Program-made: the position numbers and the translations under genes | Origin: a virus | Length of the DNA stretch: 32,678 nt | Reading direction: 5' to 3' (one strand) | Virus record (IMG/VR): IMGVR_UViG_3300045107_000878 | Location: 1-32,678 of that record | Notes under the pieces: generated by a model | Seen by the model: the letters and a program-made list of their open reading frames with translations, nothing else | The model's database searches: none | What the model was told of the DNA's origin: nothing | In this document: positions 1 to 7,572 of the stretch, piece by piece | Position numbering within the stretch: position 1 is the first letter of the stretch | Layout of the letters: the number at the start of each line of letters is the position of its first letter

Positions 1-159
1 CGGCATGAGCCCGAGCGCGGCGAAGACCGCCGCCTCGTCTGCCGCGCCGGCAATCCCTTCGGCCTGCCGGCGAAGGATCGCAGCGGCCGTCTCGATGTCA
101 CCGAGCCGCCCGACCTCGGCGCGCTGCTCTCCAAGATCAACGCAACCCCGAAAGGATGA
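1..159 (+). CDS. Partial CDS: C-terminus of a probable phage RecA-like/AAA ATP-binding protein
   Basis: The window opens inside a gene; frame 1 is open from base 1 to a TGA at 157-159, giving 52 residues that end in KINATPKG. The piece has a short GNPFGLPAKDRSG stretch and an acidic-hydrophobic tail (DLGALLSKIN), which resembles the C-terminus of phage Sak4-type RecA-like ATPases that often sit directly upstream of a DUF669-like protein. No catalytic motif is in the window, so the family call rests on this tail and on gene context. The next gene starts 6 bases after the stop, with GACGAGCC between them, so the two are almost certainly one transcription and translation unit. Confidence 0.55.
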   Translation, partial: RHEPERGEDRRLVCRAGNPFGLPAKDRSGRLDVTEPPDLGALLSKINATPKG

Positions 160-165
160 CGAGCC

Positions 166-909
166 ATGAGCTTCGACATGAACGACGCCGAGCCGCAGAA
201 GAGCGGCGAACTGATCCCCGACGGCACCTTCGCCAAGGTCACCATGACCATCCGGCCGGGCGGGACCGACGGCCAGAGCGAGATCGACCGGGGGCTGCTC
301 AAGGCCTCGAACGCGCCCGGCAGCGACGTGCTGATGGTGGATGCCGAGTTCACCGTCGCGGAGGGTCCGCACGTCCGGCGCAAGTTCTGGCAGATGTTCA
401 CCGTCTCCGGCGGCAAGGTCGACGAGCACGGCGTCTCGATCGGCTGGAAGATTTCCAAGGGCAGCTTCCGCGCGATGATCGACAGCGCGCTCGGGCTCGA
501 TCCGCAGGACATGAGCGACGCGGCGAAGGCGAAGCGGATCCTGCGCGGTCTGGCCGACCTCAACGGCATCACCTTCGTTGCCAAGATCAAGGTCGAGCCC
601 AGCGACGATCCGCGCTACGGCGACAGCAACAAGCTCGACCGTGTGGTTCTGCCGATCGAACCCGAATGGCGGAAGGTGATGGACGGCGAGGTCCTGGCGC
701 CGAGCCCCAGCACCCGCGCGCGGCCGAAGGCTGCATCGCCCGCATCGCCCGCAGCTCCGGCCTGGGGGCAGCCCGCCGCATCGCCGCCCGCGAGCGCTGC
801 CCCGGCCTGGAGCCGGCCGGCACAGCCGGGCACGGCTCCGGCAACGGCCCCGGCAGCCGCACCTGCAGCGACGCCGGCCCCGAGTGGCCCGGCTTGGCTC
901 AACACCTGA
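166..909 (+). CDS. DUF669-like phage protein, candidate ssDNA-binding recombination partner
   Basis: 247 residues from the ATG at 166 (MSFDMNDAEPQKSGELIPDG). Residues 1 to about 150 form one domain with the DUF669-like opening (a short statement of the allowed properties, LIPDGTFAKVTMTI) and a central segment with RKFWQMFTVSGGK and WKISKGSFRAMIDSA. From about residue 175 the chain becomes Pro/Ala-rich low complexity to the end. Families of this type sit next to Sak4-like or RecA-like ATPases and are thought to bind single-stranded DNA or help load the recombinase; that role is inferred from context here. The Pro/Ala tail is probably a disordered linker, as in many SSB-like proteins. The following gene starts 5 bases after the stop. 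Confidence 0.6.
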   Translation: MSFDMNDAEPQKSGELIPDGTFAKVTMTIRPGGTDGQSEIDRGLLKASNAPGSDVLMVDAEFTVAEGPHVRRKFWQMFTVSGGKVDEHGVSIGWKISKGSFRAMIDSALGLDPQDMSDAAKAKRILRGLADLNGITFVAKIKVEPSDDPRYGDSNKLDRVVLPIEPEWRKVMDGEVLAPSPSTRARPKAASPASPAAPAWGQPAASPPASAAPAWSRPAQPGTAPATAPAAAPAATPAPSGPAWLNT

Positions 910-914
910 CCGTC

Positions 915-1142
915 ATGACGGCCGATGAGTGGCAGGCGCACGTCACGCGCGAGGCAGCGAAGGCGATGGGACAATGGCTCGAAGGACGCGGAAGGCTTCA
1001 CCAGCCCATCGCCGCTCTCACGCTCCCCGAACTGGAAGCCATGGCGGCGAACGCGATCGCGCGGTTCATCGTCCTGGCCTCACACCGGATCAAGGATCAG
1101 CCGGACGACGCAGAGGACCTGACCCGGCTCTTGCTCGGGTAG
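915..1142 (+). CDS. Small hypothetical phage protein (75 aa)
   Basis: ATG at 915, stop TAG at 1140-1142. The 75-residue product (MTADEWQAHVTREAAKAMGQ...) is predicted mostly helical and charged, without transmembrane segments or cysteines. I do not recognise a defined domain; it looks like a small conserved protein of alphaproteobacterial phage replication operons. The reading frame is open far upstream of 915, but that part is the shadow of the preceding gene. The next coding stretch, a zinc ribbon, is in the -1 frame relative to this gene and overlaps its stop, so a frameshift relation between the two is possible (see findings). Confidence 0.6.
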   Translation: MTADEWQAHVTREAAKAMGQWLEGRGRLHQPIAALTLPELEAMAANAIARFIVLASHRIKDQPDDAEDLTRLLLG

Positions 1143-1498
1143 CCGTCTGCGCCGTCTGCGGACGTCAGGCGCGGGGCTTCGGCTACGTCCACCAGCTGCG
1201 CTGGGACCGCTTTCCCTACCACCGCTTCTGCTCGATGCGCTGCCTCGACGTCGGCGCGGCGCTCGCCAACAGGAACAACGGGATGATCGACAAGACCGAC
1301 ATGGAGACCCAAGCGATCAAGGAGGCGCGCCGGTTTTTCGCCGAGACGCTCACCGAGCTCGACCTGATGGCGCCGTTCTACGACCGGAAGCCGGAAGAGA
1401 TCGATCGCATCATCGAAGCCTGCGTCGACGGGTTTCAGGAGTCGATGCAGCGCCAGGCAGCCGCCCGCGACCCGCTCGACGATCCGATTCCCTTTTGA
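1139..1498 (+). CDS. DUF6511-like zinc-ribbon phage protein; start codon not evident
   Basis: Recognisable coding begins at about 1139 (codons GTA GCC GTC TGC) and ends at TGA 1496-1498, about 119 residues. Near the N-terminus is CAVCGRQ and about 25 residues on CSMRC, a Cys4 zinc-ribbon pattern (C-x2-C ... C-x3-C). The rest is helical (TDMETQAIKEARRFFAETL) and ends acidic. I recall similar phage proteins starting right at this Cys motif, hence the DUF6511-like call. No ATG, GTG or TTG lies in frame between 977 and the motif; the only canonical starts that keep it are ATG 974 and ATG 929, both of which would read through the upstream gene in another frame. GTA at 1139 is one base from GTG. 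The true start, a frameshift fusion, or decay cannot be decided here. Confidence 0.5.
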   Translation, partial: VAVCAVCGRQARGFGYVHQLRWDRFPYHRFCSMRCLDVGAALANRNNGMIDKTDMETQAIKEARRFFAETLTELDLMAPFYDRKPEEIDRIIEACVDGFQESMQRQAAARDPLDDPIPF

Positions 1499-1506
1499 GG
1501 TGGCGC

Positions 1507-2277
1507 ATGGGAATCGATCTCAACCACGGCTCCGGCTTCATCTATGGCCGCATCGGCCACGCGATCAGCGTGTCCGATCGGGTCAATGCCCTGATCGATG
1601 CAGCGCTCGTCGCACGCAATCGCCGGCAGACGCCGCGCGATTATCTCGGGGGCAGCCGGATCGGCGAGCCCTGCGCGCGCAAGCTCGTCTACGAGGTGAC
1701 CCATACACCGAAGGATGAGGGACAGGATTTCGATGGCGCGATCCTGCGCATCTTCGACGCCGGCCACCAGTTCGAGACGCTCTCCATCCGCTGGCTGCGC
1801 GGCGCGGGCTTCGACCTTCGCACCGAGCGCGGCGACGGCGGACAATTCGGGTTCGAGGCGGCGGGCGGCAAGCTGCGCGGCCACATCGACGGCGTAATCG
1901 TCGCCGGTCCCGATGTCGGTCTGCGCTGGCCTGTGCTCTGGGAGCACAAGACGCTCAACGCCAAATCCTGGAACGACCTCGTCAAGCGTGGCTTACGCAC
2001 CTCCAAGCCAGTCTACTTCGCGCAGGTCCAGCTCTACATGGGCTATCTGGAGCTGGAGACCGCCCTCGTCACGACCCTGAACAAGGACACCGAGGCGCTC
2101 CACCACGAGGTGGTCGCGTTCGATCCGCCCTGCGCGCAGGCGCTGTCCGACAAGGCCGTCGATATCCTGCGCGCTGCGGCAGCCGGCGATCTCCCACCAC
2201 GGATCGCCGCAGCCCGGGACTTCTATCTCTGCCGCATGTGCGCCTATGCGGAGCGCTGCTGGGAGGGCGAGCGATGA
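1507..2277 (+). CDS. PD-(D/E)XK nuclease, Cas4/RecB-like, with probable Fe-S cluster
   Basis: 256 residues from ATG 1507, chosen because a strong Shine-Dalgarno (GAGGTGG, about 1497-1503) precedes it; an in-frame TTG at 1495 only adds four residues. The nuclease core is visible: D128 in HIDG and E146-x-K148 in WEHKT, the D ... ExK signature of the RecB/Cas4 superfamily. Four cysteines, C56 (GEPCARK) near the N-terminus and C242, C245, C251 (CRMCAYAERC) at the end, match the split [4Fe-4S] arrangement of Cas4 and AddB-type nucleases. A role in end resection for phage recombination is likely, given the SSB-like gene upstream and the helicase that follows with an ATGA overlap. The superfamily call is firm; the substrate polarity is unknown. 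Confidence 0.85.
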   Translation: MGIDLNHGSGFIYGRIGHAISVSDRVNALIDAALVARNRRQTPRDYLGGSRIGEPCARKLVYEVTHTPKDEGQDFDGAILRIFDAGHQFETLSIRWLRGAGFDLRTERGDGGQFGFEAAGGKLRGHIDGVIVAGPDVGLRWPVLWEHKTLNAKSWNDLVKRGLRTSKPVYFAQVQLYMGYLELETALVTTLNKDTEALHHEVVAFDPPCAQALSDKAVDILRAAAAGDLPPRIAAARDFYLCRMCAYAERCWEGER

Positions 2278-3554
2278 GCTTCATCCCGTCTCCGCAGCAG
2301 GCGGCGGCAATCGCCGCGATCGAGGACTGGTTTCGGCGCCGCACGCGCGATCAGCAGGTGTTCCGCCTGTTCGGTTACGCAGGAACGGGCAAGACCACCA
2401 TCACCCGGCATGCGATCGGCGAGCTCGGTCTCGAACCGATGGATCGCACGGGCGGCTCGGGCGGCGTGCTCTATGCCGCCTTCACCGGCAAGGCGGCCCT
2501 GGTGATGACCCGGAAGGGAACGCCAGCCTCGACGATCCACAGCCTGATCTACAAGGTCTCCGAGGCGACGCCCGAGGAGATCGAGCGTGTCACCCGCGAA
2601 CTGGAATCGCTTCGCGGCGGCCTGCGCGCAATGGGACCGGCCGAGCGTTCCTTCGCGGAGACCCAGATCCGCCGCCTTAAGTTCCGGCTCGCCGACATCC
2701 ATCAGCCTCGTTTCATTCTGAACGAGCAGTCGCTGGTCCGCGACGCCGACCTGATCGTGCTCGACGAGGTCTCCATGGTCGGCGCCGAAATGGCGAGCGA
2801 TCTGCTCGCCTTCGGCAAGCCGATCCTGGTGCTCGGCGACCCCGGCCAGTTGCCGCCGATCAAGGGCGACGGCGCCTTCACCGACGCCGATCCCGACGTG
2901 ATGCTGACCGATATCCATCGCCAGGCGGAGACCAGCGCGATCATCCGTCTCGCCACGCTCGCACGGCAGAGCGTGCCCATTCCCTACGGCGAGCACGACG
3001 ACTTCGTCTGGAAGATGCGGCGCTCCGACATCGGCCCGCATCAATTCCTCAAGGGCGGTCAGGTGATCTGCGGCCGCAACGCGACGCGGCTCTTTTTGAA
3101 TACCGCGATGAAACAGGCAGCCGGCTTTCCAGACGCTTATCCGCGCGGGCTCGGCGAGAAGATCATCTGCCTCAAGAACCGGCACGATCTCGGTCTCGTC
3201 AACGGCATGTTCCTCGACCTGTCGGACATCCGCGACGAAAGCCCGCTCGCCTTCAGCGCGTCGGTGCGCACCGAGGACGGGACGAGCGTCCCCGGCCGCC
3301 AGTGGTTCTACAAGGGCCATTTCGACGACCACGTAGCCTACGACGCCGAGCGCCTGCGCCGCGATTGGCGTGACATGCGGGGACTTGTCGAGAGCGTCTG
3401 GGGCTACGCCATCACCTGCCACAAGGCTCAAGGGTCGCAGTGGGAGAACGTGATCGTCTACGACGACGGTCTCGGGCGGACCGCCGAGGACCGCGCCCGC
3501 TGGCTCTACACCGCCATTACGCGCGCGGAGCAAGGGCTGGTGATCCTTGATTGA
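2274..3554 (+). CDS. RecD/Dda-like SF1 ATP-dependent DNA helicase
   Basis: 426 residues from ATG 2274, which overlaps the nuclease stop (ATGA). Walker A is GYAGTGKTT at residues 34-42, Walker B DEVS at 164-167, motif III GDPGQLPP from 188, and the UvrD_C_2 motif with CHKAQGSQW around K384, followed by TAITRA near residue 415. This set is typical of superfamily 1B helicases of the RecD2/Dda type, which move 5' to 3' on ssDNA. The length (about 430) fits the small phage Dda-like members without a large N-terminal extension. Coupled translation with the Cas4-like nuclease suggests the two act together in end processing or replication restart. The last bases overlap the start of the primase-helicase gene by 8 nt. 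Confidence 0.88.
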   Translation: MSFIPSPQQAAAIAAIEDWFRRRTRDQQVFRLFGYAGTGKTTITRHAIGELGLEPMDRTGGSGGVLYAAFTGKAALVMTRKGTPASTIHSLIYKVSEATPEEIERVTRELESLRGGLRAMGPAERSFAETQIRRLKFRLADIHQPRFILNEQSLVRDADLIVLDEVSMVGAEMASDLLAFGKPILVLGDPGQLPPIKGDGAFTDADPDVMLTDIHRQAETSAIIRLATLARQSVPIPYGEHDDFVWKMRRSDIGPHQFLKGGQVICGRNATRLFLNTAMKQAAGFPDAYPRGLGEKIICLKNRHDLGLVNGMFLDLSDIRDESPLAFSASVRTEDGTSVPGRQWFYKGHFDDHVAYDAERLRRDWRDMRGLVESVWGYAITCHKAQGSQWENVIVYDDGLGRTAEDRARWLYTAITRAEQGLVILD

Positions 3555-6474
3555 CTTCAACGACATCGCACCCGCCAGAACGCCTGCGGTTCAATACGAT
3601 CTCGAGGCCATCGTGGCCGGCCTGCGTGACAGGACCGGCGCCTGGGTGCCGCAGCACTTTCCGAACGGCCGTCGCAACGGCGACGAATGGCGCCTCGCCA
3701 ACATCAATGGCGCTGCGCCGCGAAAGAACGGCTCCTGCGTGATCACGCTCAGAGGCGAGCACGCCGGCGACTGGATCGACTTCGACGGCGGCCAGGGCGG
3801 CGGGCCGCTAAGCACGCTGGAACAGGCGACCGGCCTCAAGGGCCGCGATCTTTTTGCCTATGCCGCCGATCTGGTCGGATGGTCGGCTGCGGCGCCAGCC
3901 CGGCGTGAACCCTCGGCGGCTTCCGCGAAACATGAGAAAGACTCTGCTCGAGAAATCGAGATCATCCTCTCGCGGGCCCTCCCGATCGCCGGTACGCCGG
4001 GCGAGGCCTATCTGCGCGCGCGAGGTCTCACGGTTCCGCCACCGTCCGACCTCCTGTTCCATCCGGATCTCGCGCATTGGGATACGAGGACCGGGTTCCC
4101 AGCAATCGTCGGCCTGGTTCGCGACCGCGCCGGTAGCGTGGTTGCCCTGCACCGCATCTACCTGCGGCCGGATGGGGCTGCGAAAGCCGAGGTTGAAAAG
4201 CCGAAGAAGATGCTGGGCCGCGTCGGCGGTGGCGCCGTGCGGCTGGCCTCGATCGGCGGCGACGCTGTCCTTGGTCTCAGCGAAGGCATCGAGACGGCGC
4301 TCGCCGTGATGACGGCCTGCCCGGGCATGGCGGTATGGGCGACGCTCTCGGCCACCAACCTCGAACAGATCGTCCTGCCGCCAGAGGCCCGGCGTGTCGT
4401 TTTGCTCGCCGACCACGATGCGTCGGGCACGGGCCTTCGTGCCGCCCAGGCGGCGGCGCGGCGTCTCCTGGCCGAAGGCCGCAGCGTCGCCATCGCCCTG
4501 CCGCGAGCGGAAGGCGATGACTTCAACGACGTCCTGCTGCGCGACGGCGCGGACGCGGTCCGTCAGATCATCGACGCGGCCGAGCCGTATGCAGTGGTGG
4601 ATGGCACGGATGCGCAGGATGGCGCTCGAAACCGTCCGATCGGCTTCGTCGAGCCGCCGGGCCGCTTGCCGCAACTGCGCGCCGATGAGGGCGATCTCGC
4701 CCGCGCCCACGCACGCAGCTGGAGTCTGCTGCTCGCGTCGAACAGGACGCCCTGGCTCTTTCGCAGCGGCGGCATGCCGACCTGGGCCGTGCATGACGAT
4801 GACGGCCTGCCCATGGCCCGGCCCGTCACGGAAGAGCGCCTGCGCCACATGCTGGCCAAGCTCGCCGATTGGCGGCGTCTGGCGCGAAACGGCGATCTCG
4901 TCCCCGCGCATCCACCAACGCCGCTGATCAAGTCGCTGCTGGCGACGCCGGACCCGGGCCTGCCGGTGCTGGCGGGGATCGTCACCACGCCGGTCTTCGG
5001 CCGCAATGGCGCGCTCCTGACCGAGCCCGGTTACCACCCCGATGCCCGACTGCTCTACCAGCCCACACCGGGATTTGCCGTGCCGCAGGTGCCGGAGCGC
5101 CCGTCGCCGGCGGAGATCGCGACCGCGCGCAGTTTCATCGTCGACGACATGTTGGGCGAGTTCCCCTTCACCGGCCACGCGGAGCGGGCGCATGCCGTTG
5201 CCCTGATGCTTCTCGGCTTTCTTCGCGCCATGATTGACGCGCCGGCGCCGCTCCATCTGATCGAAAAGCCGACACCCGGCACCGGTGCGACGCTGATGGT
5301 CGACGCAATCGCGACCGTGCTCACCGGTGTCGGCGCCTCCGTCATGACCGAGGGCCGCGACGATGAAGAGTGGCGCAAGCGGCTGACCGCCAAGCTGCGC
5401 CAGATCCCCTCGATCGTGCTCATCGACAATCTGCGTCACACGCTCGACTCCTCGGCGCTTGCGGCAGCGCTCACCGCGCCCTTCTGGGAGGACCGCATTC
5501 TCGGGGCGTCTGAGATGACGCGATTGCCGATCCGCTGCGTCTGGATCGCGACCGGCAACAATCCCGAATTCTCCAACGAGATGGCGCGCCGCATCGTGCG
5601 CATCCGGCTCGATGCTCGTGTGGATCAACCCTGGCGGCGCGAGGGGTTCCGCCACCCCGATCTCATGAGCTGGGTTCGCGCCAACCGGCCGCGCCTCGTC
5701 GCGGCCTGCCTTACGCTGTGCCGGGCCTGGCTGGCCGCCGGCAGGCCACGGGGCGCGCGCATGATCGGGAGCTACGAGAGCTGGTCGCGCATCATGGGCG
5801 GCGTCCTCGAGGTCGCCGGGATCGAAGGGTTTCTCGCCAACCTCGACGAGATGCTCGCTGCCGCCGATGGCGAGGGCGCGATCTGGCGCAGTTTCATCGG
5901 CGCCTGGTGGGACCGCTTCGGGACGGCGGAGGTCGGCACCGGCGATCTCTACGAGGTGGCGTTGGCCTGCGAGCCCCCGCTGCCGCTGGGCGCCGGGGGC
6001 GACCGCTCACAGCGCACACGGCTCGGCAAGGCGCTCGCCCGCATGCGCGACCGGGTCTTCGATATCGACGGCCGCAAGATGCGCGTGCGCACGCTGGGGG
6101 TCTCCCATCAGGCCAAGCGCTGGCAGCTCACAATCGAAGGGGAACGTGGGGAACGTTTTCCGCAAGGTGTCGCGGCATCGGGCGGGGAACGTTGTGGCGA
6201 GGAGGGGAACGTCGAAAACCAACGTTCCCCGGCACAACCCATTGAAACAAAAGGCTCCGGGGAACGTGGGGAACATGGGGAACGTTTTTCGACACTAACG
6301 CATGTGCGCGGCTGCGCCCACGCGATGGAGGATGGGGAAAAACGTTCCCCACCTTCGTCACCTTCCCAAAGCGCTTGTTCCTCAACGGCTTGCACCGGGG
6401 AACGTGCGGGGGAACATCCCTCACCACGTTCCCCGAACGGCGCTGCGCCGGACTGGCTCAAGGAGGTGCTCTGA
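3547..6474 (+). CDS. Phage primase-helicase fusion (Toprim plus AAA-like helicase)
   Basis: 975 residues from a TTG at 3547, overlapping the helicase stop by 8 nt; the first in-frame alternative I see is GTG 3613, which would trim a conserved-looking N-terminus. Residues 1 to about 120 hold a primase-associated domain (DEWRLANING, GDWIDFDGGQGGG). A Toprim domain follows, with E246 (LSEGIE) and D289-H-D291 (LADHDASG). From about 550 an ATPase/helicase-like region is seen: PTPGTGATL at 576-584, SIVLIDN, and an ATGNNPEFSNEMARR segment with a likely sensor and arginine finger. The Walker A lysine position is Ala (GTGAT), so ATPase activity is uncertain. From about residue 862 the tail is low-complexity (GERGER, GEHGER) because the DNA holds a 9-bp repeat cluster. 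It probably primes and unwinds at the phage origin. Confidence 0.8.
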   Translation: MIDFNDIAPARTPAVQYDLEAIVAGLRDRTGAWVPQHFPNGRRNGDEWRLANINGAAPRKNGSCVITLRGEHAGDWIDFDGGQGGGPLSTLEQATGLKGRDLFAYAADLVGWSAAAPARREPSAASAKHEKDSAREIEIILSRALPIAGTPGEAYLRARGLTVPPPSDLLFHPDLAHWDTRTGFPAIVGLVRDRAGSVVALHRIYLRPDGAAKAEVEKPKKMLGRVGGGAVRLASIGGDAVLGLSEGIETALAVMTACPGMAVWATLSATNLEQIVLPPEARRVVLLADHDASGTGLRAAQAAARRLLAEGRSVAIALPRAEGDDFNDVLLRDGADAVRQIIDAAEPYAVVDGTDAQDGARNRPIGFVEPPGRLPQLRADEGDLARAHARSWSLLLASNRTPWLFRSGGMPTWAVHDDDGLPMARPVTEERLRHMLAKLADWRRLARNGDLVPAHPPTPLIKSLLATPDPGLPVLAGIVTTPVFGRNGALLTEPGYHPDARLLYQPTPGFAVPQVPERPSPAEIATARSFIVDDMLGEFPFTGHAERAHAVALMLLGFLRAMIDAPAPLHLIEKPTPGTGATLMVDAIATVLTGVGASVMTEGRDDEEWRKRLTAKLRQIPSIVLIDNLRHTLDSSALAAALTAPFWEDRILGASEMTRLPIRCVWIATGNNPEFSNEMARRIVRIRLDARVDQPWRREGFRHPDLMSWVRANRPRLVAACLTLCRAWLAAGRPRGARMIGSYESWSRIMGGVLEVAGIEGFLANLDEMLAAADGEGAIWRSFIGAWWDRFGTAEVGTGDLYEVALACEPPLPLGAGGDRSQRTRLGKALARMRDRVFDIDGRKMRVRTLGVSHQAKRWQLTIEGERGERFPQGVAASGGERCGEEGNVENQRSPAQPIETKGSGERGEHGERFSTLTHVRGCAHAMEDGEKRSPPSSPSQSACSSTACTGERAGEHPSPRSPNGAAPDWLKEVL
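6139..6434. repeat. Cluster of GGGGAACGT motifs in both orientations, candidate replication origin iterons
   Basis: Exact GGGGAACGT occurs on the plus strand at 6139, 6148, 6184, 6204, 6259, 6277 and 6397, and as its complement ACGTTCCCC at 6222, 6342 and 6426. Two GGGGAACAT variants lie at 6268 and 6409. That is ten exact and two near copies in 296 bp. The motif is a half-site of the palindrome GGGGAACGTTCCCC, and several copies extend towards it (AACGTT core). Most plus copies lie in codon frame (Gly-Glu-Arg), but the one at 6204 is in another frame and three are inverted, so the repeat is kept at DNA level rather than for the protein. A slightly A-rich stretch lies at 6241-6252. Position inside the 3' end of a replication gene matches lambda-type origins. 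Confidence 0.7.
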
Positions 6475-7121
6475 TGGGCATGCTCCGTCAACTCGGCCGT
6501 CTCCCGGCCGCAGCGACCGGTCCGCCGCGATGGGTCTTCGATCCGAAAGCCGACCCTTGCCCGCGCGCCTTGGAGACACTCATGATTTCGACCATCGAAA
6601 CCGGCCCCGCCGAAGCGGGAGCCACCGCATTCCGCCCGCATCCGGCTCATGCGCGGCGCGCCATTCTCAGCCTCGACCTCGGCACCACGACCGGCTGGGC
6701 ACTGCGCAGCCATGACGGCCTTATCACTAGCGGCACGGTCTCGTTCCGGCCGAGCCGCTATGACGGTGGCGGCATGCGCTACCTGCGCTTCCGGAGCTGG
6801 CTGGACCAGATCACTGCCGACGCCGGCGGTCTCGCGGCGATCTATTTCGAGGAGGTCCGGCGCCATATCGGCACTGACGCGGCCCATCTCTATGGCGGCT
6901 TTCTGGCGACGCTGAGCGCTTGGTGCGAGAGCCACGCGATCGCCTATCAGGGCGTTCCCGTCGGCACGATCAAGCGGCACGTCGCCGCCAAGGGCAACGC
7001 CGACAAGGCCGCCGTCATGGCTGCCGTTCGCGCGCGCGGCTTCTCGCCCGCGGACGACAATGAAGCCGACGCCATCGCCATTCTGCTCTGGGCCATCGAG
7101 ACCGATGGAGGTGTGCGATGA
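6474..7121 (+). CDS. RuvC-like Holliday junction resolvase
   Basis: 215 residues from ATG 6474, which overlaps the primase stop (TGATG) and follows a strong Shine-Dalgarno AGGAGGTG at 6461-6468. The RNase H-like fold of the RuvC family is seen: D68 in LSLDLGTTTGWA, E126/E127 in YFEEV, and the C-terminal DDNEADA cluster with D194, D195, E197 and D199. Residues in between (TIKRHVAAKGNADKAAV) match the usual basic helix of phage RuvC-like proteins. The N-terminal 60 residues before the first catalytic strand look disordered, and an internal ATG at 6582 could give a shorter form; the ribosome site favours 6474. It should resolve branched DNA before packaging or during recombination. Confidence 0.8.
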   Translation: MGMLRQLGRLPAAATGPPRWVFDPKADPCPRALETLMISTIETGPAEAGATAFRPHPAHARRAILSLDLGTTTGWALRSHDGLITSGTVSFRPSRYDGGGMRYLRFRSWLDQITADAGGLAAIYFEEVRRHIGTDAAHLYGGFLATLSAWCESHAIAYQGVPVGTIKRHVAAKGNADKAAVMAAVRARGFSPADDNEADAIAILLWAIETDGGVR

Positions 7122-7375
7122 GCGGGGAGACGATGCTCAGGCATGCCGCGTCGGTCGTCGCCGAGCGCCGCAAGATATATGGCGATCCGGCCGCCGCGAT
7201 GGCCGTGGTCGCCAGACGCTGGTCGATCACGCTCGGTCGGCCCATCACGCCAGCGGAGGTCGTGCTCTGCCTCATCGATCTGAAGCTGGCGCGGCTCGCG
7301 CACGATCCTAAGCATCAGGATTCGATCCTCGACATCGCCGGCTATGCAGCGGTGCTTCAGGAGGTCGGACGATGA
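7118..7375 (+). CDS. DUF6378-like small phage protein
   Basis: 85 residues from ATG 7118, which overlaps the resolvase stop (ATGA). The sequence has the pattern AERRKIYGDP ... RRWSITLG ... LCLIDLKLARL ... DSILDIAGYAAVL seen in DUF6378 phage proteins, an all-helical family with a fold reminiscent of MazG-like helical nucleotide pyrophosphatases. The function is not known; the acidic metal-binding residues of a true MazG are not evident. It sits in the early operon between the resolvase and another small gene with the same ATGA overlap, so it is probably made with the replication proteins. Confidence 0.65.
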   Translation: MSGETMLRHAASVVAERRKIYGDPAAAMAVVARRWSITLGRPITPAEVVLCLIDLKLARLAHDPKHQDSILDIAGYAAVLQEVGR

Positions 7376-7572
7376 GGTGGCTGCCGAAAGGATATGGCGG
7401 CGAACGCCGGTCGGCCGAAGAGGTCAAGCGGGAGGGTTGGCGCGAGCAGGGCCTCCTCGTCGTCAGCCCCACCGATCCGCGCCTCACCTGGCCCGAGCGA
7501 GAACTCGTTCGCCAGCTCGGCGAGAAGCTCTATGGCGGACGGCGCCAGCCGACGGAGCAACGGCATGGCTGA
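7372..7572 (+). CDS. Hypothetical small basic protein (66 aa)
   Basis: ATG at 7372 overlaps the preceding stop (ATGA); TGA ends at 7572. The product is rich in Arg, Lys and Glu (GYGGERRSAEEVKREGWREQ) with a helical C-terminal half (WPERELVRQLGEKLYGG). I recognise no domain, membrane segment or metal-binding site. The coupling on both sides (8-nt overlap with the next gene at 7565) supports real translation. Confidence 0.55.
   Translation: MRWLPKGYGGERRSAEEVKREGWREQGLLVVSPTDPRLTWPERELVRQLGEKLYGGRRQPTEQRHG

Noticed and set aside
156-914. N-terminal extension of the 75-aa gene in its open frame
   Set aside because: Arg-rich shadow of the DUF669-like gene; the 915 ATG gives a sensible product.
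2244-3566. 440-residue minus-strand open frame opposite the SF1 helicase
   Set aside because: Covers the helicase almost exactly in antisense; no recognisable domain or ribosome site.
3808-5655. 615-residue minus-strand open frame opposite the primase-helicase
   Set aside because: Arg/His/Gly-rich shadow with no domain; the plus-strand gene has clear Toprim motifs.
6139-6434. Possible CRISPR array
   Set aside because: The units are 9 bp, irregularly spaced and in both orientations, inside a coding sequence; not CRISPR-like.
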